NCBI GenBank assembly: GCA_023398105.1
Contig: JAEWST010000119.1
Location: 1 to 9,541, forward strand
From: Bacillota bacterium
GTDB lineage: Bacteria; Bacillota; Clostridia; Acetivibrionales; DSM-1351
Direction of reading: 5' to 3'
Length of the DNA stretch: 9,541 nucleotides
Shown piece by piece: positions 1 to 6,519 of the stretch (position 1 is the stretch's first letter; every line of letters begins with the position of its first letter). The notes beneath the pieces are model-generated. The model searched no databases. It worked only from the letters and a program-made list of their open reading frames with translations, and was not told the origin of the DNA. Both the position numbers and the translations under genes were made by a program.

Positions 1-120
1 GCTTTGCAGGAAAAACTATTCCTTACAAAAGAGACTCTAAATGAATTTATAGACTACTTTGTAAGCTGCTTACCCAATCATATCAAGGGAAAGCTAGTGT
101 TTTTAAACTGCGAAAGTTGA
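1..120 (+). CDS. 3' end of an unidentified plus-strand gene (partial)
   Basis: Frame 1 is open from the window edge to a TGA at 118-120 and gives a 39-residue C-terminal fragment ending KLVFLNCES. The composition is protein-like: an amphipathic stretch with ETLNEFIDYF, then a hydrophobic end. No motif allows a family assignment. It runs convergently to the minus-strand cluster, so it probably marks the neighbouring gene and the left boundary of the cluster. The start lies outside the window. A chance open frame of 39 codons is possible in AT-rich DNA but not very likely, because TAA and TAG are common here in other frames. Confidence 0.45.
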   Translation, partial: ALQEKLFLTKETLNEFIDYFVSCLPNHIKGKLVFLNCES

Positions 121-230
121 TTTATTAATTATTTCATTATCAACCTCAAAATTATGATTGTTTAAATATATGCTTGTCCTAGTGAAAAATCTTCTCTTGT
201 TGCCATATTAATCATTAATAATTCTTTCAT
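103..230 (-). pseudogene. short frameshifted gene start, possibly the N-terminus of a B12-binding radical-SAM-type protein
   Basis: An ATG at 230-228 is preceded at about 5 nt by a GAGGA ribosome binding site, 26 nt after the stop of the upstream M50 gene, so it looks like the next gene of the operon. Its frame encodes MKELLMINMATREDFSLGQ then AYI and stops at 164-162, only 22 residues. Shifting frame at about position 165 lets the reading continue with LNNHNFEVDNEIINKS and stop at 105-103. The joined reading resembles the first strand-turn-helix of cobalamin-binding domains of radical SAM enzymes, which often read like LLINxP...SLGLAYI..YL...G.EV. That similarity is my impression from pattern only. 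Alternatives are a real 22-aa peptide or chance. If it is a remnant, the gene was cut off where the convergent plus-strand gene now ends. Confidence 0.3.
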
Positions 231-256
231 ATATATCCTCAAAATTCAAAATTCAG

Positions 257-1417
257 TTAATATAGTAAATTTATTCTATTCTTGTATATAACGTAATATT
301 TCTTTGAAAAAATAACACAATTGATAATACCAACAATAGCAATAACTGATAGCACAGTTATCCTTATATATTCAGGTGCATTAATATATTTTTGAAATGT
401 TAAATTTAATCCAACAATACTATAAAACCAAATCAACCAATGAAATATAAAAGAACACGCACCGTAAGCCGTAAGAAATAATTTTCTTTTCAGCGACATA
501 TTATCCTTGATAAAATTTCTAAAATTTAATATACACTTATAAAATAAAACTATACCTTTATCATAGAGATTATCAATTCCCAAGATTGATTTTAAAATCC
601 AATAGCCATCAAACTTGGCAAATGGAAATAAGTTGTATACTATTAATACAGTATTCAAAACGAAAAAATATATTAATGTCATACAATATATTTGATAATG
701 GTATAATACTATGTAAATTAATAGTGCTATAGATGATATAATTGCATTAGAAGCTAAACCAACAATTGATACAATAAATGATTTTTTTCTGCTTCCAGTC
801 ATATAAATATTACTTACATCACAGTAAAAAGCTGGTAATAGGTAAAAAAGCTTTATCCCAACTCCCCCTGTCTTACCGCTATACTTATAGCAAGCAGTTG
901 CATGGCACAATTCATGTATCATTATAGTAAAAAACATAAGTATGTAAATACCAATTATTTCTTTTACACCTATTTGAACATTACTAATAATTAATAAAAT
1001 AGCATTTGACTCAAATATAAAGGCATATAGAGTAATTGCCATCGAAAGTATTAACAAAGCAAAACCTATTGGCGATATTAACACTTTAAATCTTTCCATG
1101 ATACCACTGAATCTTTTATTAGTATCAAGAGTAACTAATATAATATTAGATGCATCTATTTTTTTCTTCTTATTTACATTTTGTAAATTAAAATAACCCC
1201 ATTCTTCAAATTTACTGTACAATAATTCCTGTTGTTCAGTACTTAGTTGTTCGGTAGACTTATTGTCATCCCACTTTTCCAGACCCTTTAACTGTAATAA
1301 GTAGTTTATCTCCCTTTCTCCTAATTTAACATACCTGTTAGTAATAGTATTATTTACAATATATGTGTCTTCACTATTATTTACTATCTCTAAATGGTCA
1401 ACTATTTTCTTAATCAT
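257..1417 (-). CDS. RRE-fused M50 family membrane metalloprotease (M50-A), likely precursor-processing
   Basis: A 386-aa polytopic membrane protein. Residues about 8-78 look like a PqqD/RRE winged-helix peptide-binding domain (YIVNNTITNRYVKLGEREIN, then a helix ending KFEEWGYFN). The zinc protease core follows: HELCH at 168-172 inside a hydrophobic helix, and the second M50 motif N262-LFP-FAKF-D270-G271, where the Asp is the expected third zinc ligand. About six or seven membrane spans lie between residues 112 and 380. M50 enzymes cut substrates in or near the membrane. Here the RRE-like domain and the position 81 nt after precursor P3 suggest leader removal or export-linked cleavage of P2/P3 (inference). 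The ATG at 1417 has no close ribosome binding site; an AGGAG lies 19 nt away, and an in-frame ATT at 1432 is correctly spaced from it. The start is therefore uncertain and may be translationally coupled. A second RRE-M50 gene lies at the other end of the cluster. Confidence 0.85.
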   Translation of the reverse strand: MIKKIVDHLEIVNNSEDTYIVNNTITNRYVKLGEREINYLLQLKGLEKWDDNKSTEQLSTEQQELLYSKFEEWGYFNLQNVNKKKKIDASNIILVTLDTNKRFSGIMERFKVLISPIGFALLILSMAITLYAFIFESNAILLIISNVQIGVKEIIGIYILMFFTIMIHELCHATACYKYSGKTGGVGIKLFYLLPAFYCDVSNIYMTGSRKKSFIVSIVGLASNAIISSIALLIYIVLYHYQIYCMTLIYFFVLNTVLIVYNLFPFAKFDGYWILKSILGIDNLYDKGIVLFYKCILNFRNFIKDNMSLKRKLFLTAYGACSFIFHWLIWFYSIVGLNLTFQKYINAPEYIRITVLSVIAIVGIINCVIFSKKYYVIYKNRINLLY

Positions 1418-1455
1418 ATATTTTCTTTTAATATTTCTCCTATATTATTCATGCC

Positions 1456-1474
1456 TTTAATTACAGGTTGTAAA
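1456..1474. repeat. left arm of the 19-bp inverted repeat around P2/P3
   Basis: TTTAATTACAGGTTGTAAA on the plus strand is the exact reverse complement of 1884-1902. Similarity continues imperfectly on both sides, with ATGATTA before the arm and an [AG]G[CT]ATGA pattern after it when both are read in the same sense, so the related stretch is about 35 bp. The arm lies between P3 and the M50-A start codon. Confidence 0.85.
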
Positions 1475-1498
1475 TAATCATCTACAATTTAAATACTA

Positions 1499-1636
1499 TT
1501 ATGTAAATATTAAAGCACCAATACAAATTACTGTGCCTGTTGCAATGAAGCCATCACAAACTCCATTAACAAAATCGCTGAACATTTCTTCCTGAACTTC
1601 TAATTCTTCAAATCTGAGTTCTAACTTGTTGTCCAT
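1499..1636 (-). CDS. RiPP precursor peptide P3 (45 aa)
   Basis: ATG at 1636-1634 is preceded by an excellent AAGGAGG site about 7 nt upstream; the stop is TAA at 1501-1499. The product starts MDNKLELRFEELEVQEEMF, a strongly acidic leader, and continues with the hydrophobic Gly-rich stretch SDFVNGVCDGFIATGTV then ICIGALIFT. Aligned on E-L-E it matches P2 closely (FEELE, EEM, then S/T-D) and P1 more distantly. The presumed core holds Cys27, Cys38, Thr33, Thr35 and Thr45, and a GxxxG pattern at Gly25/Gly29 typical of helix-helix packing. The leader would be bound by the RRE-like domains of the neighbouring enzymes, and the core matured and exported as a membrane-active peptide (inference). The leader cleavage point cannot be fixed from sequence. 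It lies 75 nt downstream of P2 and is clearly its paralogue. Confidence 0.8.
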   Translation of the reverse strand: MDNKLELRFEELEVQEEMFSDFVNGVCDGFIATGTVICIGALIFT

Positions 1637-1711
1637 TATACACGCCTCCTTCTCAATAAGGTTTTTACTAACTCAATCACCTTAATTAGCAATTATGTGA
1701 AATTAATATAA

Positions 1712-1846
1712 TCAAGTAAAAGCACCAATAAATCCAGCTATAGTACCAACTACTCCTATAACACGAAATACATCTCCAAGCTGCTCATCAGTAATCATTT
1801 CTTCAACTGCTTCGAGTTCTTCAAATTTTAATTCAAATTTCTCCAT
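1712..1846 (-). CDS. RiPP precursor peptide P2 (44 aa)
   Basis: ATG at 1846-1844 has a purine-rich GGGAGGGG site about 6 nt upstream; the stop is TGA at 1714-1712. The product starts MEKFELKFEELEAVEEMITD and continues with EQLGDVFRVI then GVVGTIAGFIGAFT. The first 20 residues are an acidic leader with the FEELE motif shared with P3 and the E-L-E-x-x-E-[AE]-x-x-[ST]-D pattern shared with P1. The rest is hydrophobic, with glycines at 31, 34, 38 and 41 including a GxxxG. The core has no Cys and no Ser, only Thr35 and Thr44, so classical thiazole formation by a YcaO enzyme is impossible on this peptide. P2 and P3 side by side resemble the paired peptides of two-component bacteriocins (inference). 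The gene lies just inside the right arm of a 19-bp inverted repeat. Confidence 0.8.
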   Translation of the reverse strand: MEKFELKFEELEAVEEMITDEQLGDVFRVIGVVGTIAGFIGAFT

Positions 1847-2159
1847 ATCTTTCCCCTCCCTTTATTTTTTTGCTTATGATTAGTTTACAACCTGTAATTA
1901 AAAGTATGATTAAAAATGTCACAAAAAGTTATCGGTACTCAAACTCATCAATGGCTTGCTACCAAAATACTGATTCATTAGTAAATAGTTCTCTCAGCAT
2001 TTTAAGCCGTCCGACAAATTCACCATCAATGGTTCATAAAATTTGACGACAAAAAAACTTAGAACTTGCTGAACACATACTGTTATTTACTCAACTTTCC
2101 ATTGATAAGTTTGACACTTATTCTTAGATACACTCAAAAAATAGTAGTATGTTTTGTAA
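1847..2159. other. 313-bp spacer upstream of P2 with possible gene debris
   Basis: Apart from the P2 ribosome binding site and the right inverted-repeat arm, this spacer shows no intact gene. On the minus strand one frame around 1940-2035 reads TIDGEFVGRLKMLRELF then TNESVFW, a stop, QAIDEFEYR and another stop. This is protein-like but interrupted and flanked by stops, which suggests decayed coding sequence of unknown origin. A 6-bp hairpin at 2105-2121 has no T-run and is not convincing as a terminator. No clear promoter was found, although one would be expected here or upstream for P2/P3. Confidence 0.4.
1884..1902. repeat. right arm of the 19-bp inverted repeat around P2/P3
   Basis: TTTACAACCTGTAATTAAA on the plus strand matches the complement of 1456-1474 over all 19 bases. 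It lies 37 nt upstream of the P2 start codon, probably within the untranslated leader. The enclosed 409 nt hold exactly the two precursor genes and their ribosome binding sites. Confidence 0.85.
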
Positions 2160-2339
2160 TTACTTCTTTATTGCTCTTATTGTGTAAACTATCATTAGAA
2201 GAGTAGCTGCAATAATACCGATAGTCTGTATAATAATTGCATCCTTCTGTCCTGTTTTCAAACTTCCTTTTAATACAAAAATTAATGAAATTAGAGTTAC
2301 AGCACTAACTATCGGCAAAAAATATTTACCAAACTTCAT
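2160..2339 (-). CDS. small two-span membrane protein (59 aa), immunity or accessory candidate
   Basis: The ATG at 2339-2337 is chosen because AAAGGAG lies 8 nt upstream; the in-frame GTG at 2348 overlaps that site and cannot use it. The product begins MKFGKYFLPIVSAVTLISLI and ends IVYTIRAIKK. It has two hydrophobic segments, about residues 7-23 and 33-54, joined by a short polar loop (KGSLKTGQKD), and positively charged ends. It follows the YcaO gene by 54 nt, so the two are probably co-transcribed. Small cationic two-span membrane proteins next to bacteriocin genes are often immunity factors; that role is inferred from context only. No family was recognised. Confidence 0.7.
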   Translation of the reverse strand: MKFGKYFLPIVSAVTLISLIFVLKGSLKTGQKDAIIIQTIGIIAATLLMIVYTIRAIKK

Positions 2340-2393
2340 ATATGTCACTCCTTTATAATAAATTTATAAATCAATAATATATAAAATCAAAGG

Positions 2394-4292
2394 CTAAAGA
2401 AATAATTCCCTTAAAGCCATTTGATCAATATTGTTCTCAGCTTGTTTAGTCTTATATTTCTTTATAAAATCAACAAATATCAAATATTCTCTTTCTTCTT
2501 CTTTCTTATACCCTTCTTCAGAATTTTGAATACTGCACAAATTTACTGAAGGGTATTGCTTAACAAGTATTTTATTGGGATCAGCAAACAAGTCATGGAT
2601 CTCTTTACATATTTCTTCATCAAACATTTTTTTTATGTACTCTATCACTATAGTGTGATCTTTTAAAACTGCCATTGCTGATAAATAATAATATATAGCA
2701 GTATATTTGTGATTAATCTTTTTTTGACGCTTTTCAGTAATATTTATTATTAATCTAATTGCTTTTGATGCTTCAATATAATTACCCATCAAAAAGTAGC
2801 ACATTGATAAAAAATAAATATGATCGAGAGCTACTTCCTTTGCAGGGTAATTGAATGTAGATAATCTACCAGTTAAATCTCGCATAGAATTCTCTAATAG
2901 AGAAGTTTTGTAATAGTTGATTACACTAATTACATACTTGCAATTGTTCTTATCAATATATTCTGGTCTATTAAGAAGTTTCTGTACGTGAAATCTTGTA
3001 TTCTCAGCCTCAAAGGTCCTATCATCTGCATTGTTCATCTCAGATAAGCCTGGTACAAGGATATGATAAGACGGAAAACCTAAATATGAAACATCATGAA
3101 TTAATATATCGTATCCATCATCTTTAAATATATTTATCATAGCTTTAAGAATATCTTTGTTACTGAGCATTGATACATCTTTTGGTTCAACAAACTTATA
3201 CTCACTGTCTGGAGCAAGAAGCTCATATGGATAATTGGCATCAGAAGTTTTAAACCCGTTTACCAAATTTATCATGTTACTAACATTTTCATTGTTAAAA
3301 TCTAAAACTGTTTTCTTTGCAAAATTCTCTATACTTGTGCCTTGAGTTGCTTCAGTAAATAGGCGTTCAATAGCTATAGCATAATCAGGATGGCTTCCTG
3401 CTTTAATACCAAATCTCCCAGTATTTTTTTCAACTACTACAAGAGCTACAGCCTGATATTTTCCACCCAAAGAACAATCTTTTATCAATACAGTATAGTC
3501 TTTAAGTCGCTTTGTAGCTTCATACATTTTATAAATCTCAGGGTATTTTTCTAGAAAACTCTCTGGTATGTCAGGTAGTTTTACTCTCTCCATCACTATT
3601 TTCTTAAGCACAATCCTCTCAATAATCTCAGACAATCCCTGTACCAGTGCTTCATGTGGAGTATTGCCTGCACACATACCATTACTGCCATAATGTGAAT
3701 TGAGACAAAAATACGGCAAGTAGGTTACCTTCTCTTGATTTAAACTGTAAAATGGAATGCAAAGGTAACTATCTTTCTTCTGAAACACATTGAAATCCAT
3801 TTTCTGAACATTTGTGAAAGCCGCAACAGAATTCTTCAAATCACTAACTGTTAGATTTCTATTCTTCAAATACATCTGAATAAATGCATTATCTTCCTGT
3901 ATGAGTTGTTCTGCACTTAGAAATTTTTCATCAGGAAAAAACTGAAACTCAAAGTTGTTATTCATAATAACTGTACTCATTAAAGCATTTCCAGTAAATT
4001 TTAAATTCTGATATCTTTCTAAAAATTCTGCATATGCACTTGCTCTAGCATAATCCTCGTTCATACCTTTACCGTTGCTTCCAATGCCAGAACCTTTAAT
4101 ATTAAGTCTTAAGGAATAAGTACCGATATTGCTTTTTTTTGCCCATTCCTCAACAACCTCAACCTGCATATCCTTTAATATGTCAGCTAATTTATTTACT
4201 GTCTCTTTAGGAGATACATCTTTATATTTTTGTTTCTGAATATCTGATGCTATTGTAACCATAAATATTTTCTTCCCTTCACTTGTGCTCAT
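2394..4292 (-). CDS. YcaO-domain protein of the E. coli YcaO type (RiPP backbone-modifying ATPase)
   Basis: A 632-aa cytosolic protein. The YcaO ATP-binding signature is complete: SNGKG at 72-76; ASAYAEFLERYQ at 84-95; CAGNTPHEALVQGLSEIIER at 207-226 (acidic residues and Gln218); GSHPDYAIAIERLFTEATQG at 299-318. YcaO enzymes phosphorylate a peptide-bond oxygen with ATP to form azolines, thioamides or amidines. Organisation and wording follow E. coli YcaO (SNGM-AGN, SLGGKY, GSHPD) rather than short cyclodehydratases. About 180 C-terminal residues (from about 450) look helical and TPR-like, and the end lacks the PxPxP tail of classical azole cyclodehydratases. The E1-like protein nearby is the likely partner. 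ATG 4292 has no ribosome binding site, whereas Met11 (ATG 4262-4260) follows a GAAGGGAAG tract by about 8 nt, so a 622-aa product is quite possible. The substrate is presumably one or more of P1-P3. Confidence 0.9.
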   Translation of the reverse strand: MSTSEGKKIFMVTIASDIQKQKYKDVSPKETVNKLADILKDMQVEVVEEWAKKSNIGTYSLRLNIKGSGIGSNGKGMNEDYARASAYAEFLERYQNLKFTGNALMSTVIMNNNFEFQFFPDEKFLSAEQLIQEDNAFIQMYLKNRNLTVSDLKNSVAAFTNVQKMDFNVFQKKDSYLCIPFYSLNQEKVTYLPYFCLNSHYGSNGMCAGNTPHEALVQGLSEIIERIVLKKIVMERVKLPDIPESFLEKYPEIYKMYEATKRLKDYTVLIKDCSLGGKYQAVALVVVEKNTGRFGIKAGSHPDYAIAIERLFTEATQGTSIENFAKKTVLDFNNENVSNMINLVNGFKTSDANYPYELLAPDSEYKFVEPKDVSMLSNKDILKAMINIFKDDGYDILIHDVSYLGFPSYHILVPGLSEMNNADDRTFEAENTRFHVQKLLNRPEYIDKNNCKYVISVINYYKTSLLENSMRDLTGRLSTFNYPAKEVALDHIYFLSMCYFLMGNYIEASKAIRLIINITEKRQKKINHKYTAIYYYLSAMAVLKDHTIVIEYIKKMFDEEICKEIHDLFADPNKILVKQYPSVNLCSIQNSEEGYKKEEEREYLIFVDFIKKYKTKQAENNIDQMALRELFL

Positions 4293-4359
4293 ATATTAAT
4301 GTATAAAAAAATATCTTTGTACCTTTATCTCATCATATAGAATAAATTCACAAGTCCAC

Positions 4360-4373
4360 ATTGTTAGAACAAT
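4360..4373. promoter_or_regulatory. palindrome ATTGTT-AG-AACAAT, candidate operator
   Basis: Perfect 6-bp arms around a 2-bp centre, lying about 30 nt downstream of the possible YcaO promoter and 68 nt upstream of the start codon. The placement and symmetry fit a dimeric repressor site. No regulator gene is present in the window. Confidence 0.3.
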
Positions 4374-4401
4374 CTGATTTAGAAAATGTATCTTATTCGT
4401 C

Positions 4402-4432
4402 TATATAACAAAATATAAACAGAATGTATCAA
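4402..4432 (-). promoter_or_regulatory. possible promoter for the YcaO gene
   Basis: On the minus strand a TTGATA at 4432-4427 is followed after 18-19 nt by TGTTATATA (4410-4402), an extended -10-like element. Transcription would begin roughly 100 nt before the YcaO start codon. In DNA this AT-rich such matches occur often, so confidence is limited. Confidence 0.35.
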
Positions 4433-4507
4433 TTTTAGTTCAAAGCCTAGAGTATAAAAATATAAAGTCTGCTTGAAACATGACTTTTTTCAACAAGTCT
4501 GTATATA

Positions 4508-4589
4508 GGAATTTGTTTATGAATTTCACTCTAGCATTTTTTCTCTTTTATGAGCATTAAATAAAGCTATGCTGAAAAACACAAATTCC
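4508..4589. repeat. long imperfect stem-loop (GGAATTTGT / ACAAATTCC)
   Basis: A 9-bp perfect inverted repeat (4508-4516 and 4581-4589) encloses 64 nt that contain a nested AGCAT (4533-4537) / ATGCT (4569-4573) pair. In RNA this could form a branched structure upstream of the YcaO gene. There is no T-run, so it is not a standard terminator. Confidence 0.4.
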
Positions 4590-4645
4590 AATATTTAAAA
4601 CTTTTTTATTCTCTTTAAAAATCTTTTTAAGTAATAATTTTTGTT

Positions 4646-4780
4646 TTACTTTTTAAACAATTTCTTATAAACTGAGCCTTCTTTTTCCCTCATAGCTCTT
4701 AATTGTTTACTAAAAACAACTAAAAATAAAACAAGAATTACTGCAACTACACCAAATGCTGTAAGCATTCCTGCTAACAT
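4646..4780 (-). CDS. small single-span membrane protein (44 aa)
   Basis: ATG at 4780-4778 has a TAGGAGGG site about 7 nt upstream; the stop is TAA at 4648-4646. The product begins MLAGMLTAFGVVAVILVLFL, one strong transmembrane helix (about residues 3-23), and continues with a basic tail containing SKQLRAMREK and ending LFKK. It starts 30 nt after the permease gene and is surely in the same operon. The topology (N-terminal anchor, cationic C-terminus probably in the cytosol) suits a small accessory subunit of the exporter or a self-protection protein. It lacks the acidic leader of P1-P3, so it is not counted as a precursor, though a leaderless bacteriocin cannot be excluded. Confidence 0.75.
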   Translation of the reverse strand: MLAGMLTAFGVVAVILVLFLVVFSKQLRAMREKEGSVYKKLFKK

Positions 4781-4810
4781 AATAAATCCCTCCTATATTA
4801 ATTATTGAAT

Positions 4811-5644
4811 TTAACAAACTGCAATGTTTTTATTAAAAATTCTTTTGCCAACCACATACGCAATAACTATAAATATCACATCTGACAATAACATAGTTAT
4901 CTGCATCCATAAGGATAAATCACCATTAATACATGCCCCAATAGCTGTAATCAATGAAAATAGAGGTATGTAATTTAATGGTAAAAAAAACCCTGTATAT
5001 ATGCTATTAGTAAAAAGAAAATATGTGTTTGATATAAATACTGGTAATAATACAATTATCATACATGGTCCTGTATCTTCACTTCTCTTAACTATACTTG
5101 TTATCGCAACAGCAAGTATCACAAAAATAACAGAGATTAGTATGGTATGTATCGAAACAAATATCAAAACAGGTAATGTCAAAAAATCCATATTTATTGA
5201 TATACTATTGTTCTTTATAAAAAAGGCGGCAATCATAGGTGAAAAAATAATACTAAACGAAACCAATAATACCTCAAAGCTAGAAATAACATGAGCTGTA
5301 TATAGCTGCGACCTAGTTATAGAGGTTAATATAATTTCTGTTACTTTATTTCCCTTTTCAAAACCAATCTGAGCACCTACCCTAGTAATCAGCAAAACCA
5401 TATAAAGCAGTACTATAAGACCTAACGCAATTAAAAAATAAAATTTACTACTACTATTGTTGTCGTTACTAATTTTGTAATTAAATAATGCATACGATAT
5501 TCCTGGCCAAAAACTAACTATAGCTGATAAAAGAAAAACTATAGCAATTGTTAATCTTACTCCTACAGAATTTATTAAAGCAAAAAAATTAATTCGTATT
5601 GAGTTTTTAAATCTTTGATTTAGTTTCACCTGTATCACCTGCAT
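4811..5644 (-). CDS. ABC-2 type permease of the cluster exporter
   Basis: A 277-aa polytopic membrane protein with about six hydrophobic segments (roughly 22-47, 68-88, 115-140, 158-183, 193-213 and 218-270). The stretch FEKGNKVTEIILTSITRSQL, after the second span, is characteristic of NatB/ABC-2 permeases. It overlaps the 3' end of the ATPase gene by 10 nt, so the two form a pair that would export the mature peptide and/or protect the producer. The ATG at 5644 has a poorly spaced AGGGA; a GTG at 5629-5627 is preceded by AGGTGA and would start 5 nt after the ATPase stop, giving a 272-aa protein starting M-KLNQRF. There is no peptidase C39 domain, so leader removal must be done elsewhere. Confidence 0.85.
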   Translation of the reverse strand: MQVIQVKLNQRFKNSIRINFFALINSVGVRLTIAIVFLLSAIVSFWPGISYALFNYKISNDNNSSSKFYFLIALGLIVLLYMVLLITRVGAQIGFEKGNKVTEIILTSITRSQLYTAHVISSFEVLLVSFSIIFSPMIAAFFIKNNSISINMDFLTLPVLIFVSIHTILISVIFVILAVAITSIVKRSEDTGPCMIIVLLPVFISNTYFLFTNSIYTGFFLPLNYIPLFSLITAIGACINGDLSLWMQITMLLSDVIFIVIAYVVGKRIFNKNIAVC

Positions 5645-6519
5645 ACTTCCCTAAAAATTTCTTGCAAAGACAACTTTCTTACATAGAATTTTTCACAATA
5701 TTTATCATCTAAGCTTTCAAATATCTCTCGTGCAATATTTTCATTTTTTATCCTTATATAGTACTCTTGCTGCATTTCTTTTACGTTAGTAGCCTGTACT
5801 ATATTTTCTATTGCTTTTAAATTCAAACTTTTATTTTTAATTTCCAAAACCATTTCAAAATGATCTTGAATTTCTTGCAATGTTCCTTTTTCACGAAGCT
5901 CTCCATGATTTAAAAAAATAAAACTATTGCATTTATTCAAGTTGTCATTTAAATCATGGGTCGAAAACAAAATTGTACATCCATTATCTCTTAGGTTTGT
6001 AATTACATCCCAAAACAAATCTATAGTAATTAAATCTAAACCACTAAATGGCTCATCAAGAATTAAAATCTCAGGTTCACTGGCAATAGCAACAATCAAC
6101 TGTAGCTTCTGCTGGTTTCCTTTAGAAAGATCACTTATTTTATTATATCTGTAATTGTATAGCTGAAACTCTTTTAACCATTTAATAACATTGTTTTCTG
6201 CTTGCTTTTTGTTTAGCCCTTTATATAGTAACAAATCGACAATATGTTCAAGAACATACATCCTTGTATCTAAGCCTCTAACCTCAGGCAGATAACTAAC
6301 CCTGTCAGCAAACTCAATACTGCTTTTATGCGAAAACACTTTACTTTCGCCAGAATAATCAGTAATCAATCCACAAATAATCTTAAATAAAGTACTCTTT
6401 CCAGCTCCGTTACGTCCTATAACACCAACAATCTCACCTTTGTTTATTTTTAAATTGATGTTATTCAAAGCTACTGTACCATTGTTATAAGTTTTCTTAA
6501 GATTTTGAACCTCTATCAT
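5635..6519 (-). CDS. ABC transporter ATP-binding protein
   Basis: A 294-aa nucleotide-binding subunit with every expected motif: Walker A GRNGAGKST at 35-43, signature LSKGNQQ at 131-137, Walker B ILILDEP at 151-157, D-loop SGLD at 159-162 and switch His188 in STHD. The YLPEVRGLDTRM stretch (77-88) replaces a plain Q-loop, as in NatA/BcrA-type exporters and immunity ABC proteins. The last 80 residues form a typical C-terminal extension. The ATG overlaps the stop of the E1-like gene as ATGA and has GAGGAAG upstream, so the genes are translationally coupled. It powers export of the cluster product or its removal from the membrane as immunity. Confidence 0.93.
   Translation of the reverse strand: MIEVQNLKKTYNNGTVALNNINLKINKGEIVGVIGRNGAGKSTLFKIICGLITDYSGESKVFSHKSSIEFADRVSYLPEVRGLDTRMYVLEHIVDLLLYKGLNKKQAENNVIKWLKEFQLYNYRYNKISDLSKGNQQKLQLIVAIASEPEILILDEPFSGLDLITIDLFWDVITNLRDNGCTILFSTHDLNDNLNKCNSFIFLNHGELREKGTLQEIQDHFEMVLEIKNKSLNLKAIENIVQATNVKEMQQEYYIRIKNENIAREIFESLDDKYCEKFYVRKLSLQEIFREVCR

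Larger units (their letters stand above)
4293..4645. other. 353-bp spacer before the YcaO gene: possible promoter, palindrome and stem-loops
   Basis: No gene was found. On the minus strand it holds, in order: an AT-rich hairpin at about 4612-4631; a long inverted repeat (4508-4516 with 4581-4589); an imperfect repeat around 4460-4500 with two GACTT elements; a possible promoter at 4402-4432; and a 14-bp palindrome at 4360-4373. The length and these elements suggest that the YcaO gene has its own transcription start rather than depending only on the exporter operon. Confidence 0.4.

Noticed and set aside
1412..1450. 12-codon minus-strand frame starting at 1452 and overlapping the M50-A start
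   Set aside because: The AAAGG before its ATG is only one nucleotide away, too close to act as a ribosome binding site; at most it could mediate coupling.
2105..2121. Hairpin ATAAGT-TTGAC-ACTTAT as a terminator after the two-span protein
   Set aside because: A weak AT-rich 6-bp stem with no T-run on either strand.
2340..2348. GTG at 2348 as the start of the two-span membrane protein
   Set aside because: It overlaps the AAAGGAG site, which is correctly placed for the ATG at 2339.
4646..4780. The 44-aa membrane protein as a fourth precursor
   Set aside because: It has no acidic E-L-E leader, begins directly with a membrane helix and ends in a basic tail, unlike P1-P3.
5001..5294. Plus-strand open frame of 97 codons inside the permease gene
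   Set aside because: It is antisense to a clear ABC-2 permease, has no ribosome binding site and no recognisable protein features. The same reasoning excludes the plus-strand frames at 5927-6154, 6505-6708, 6919-7146 and 8153-8359.
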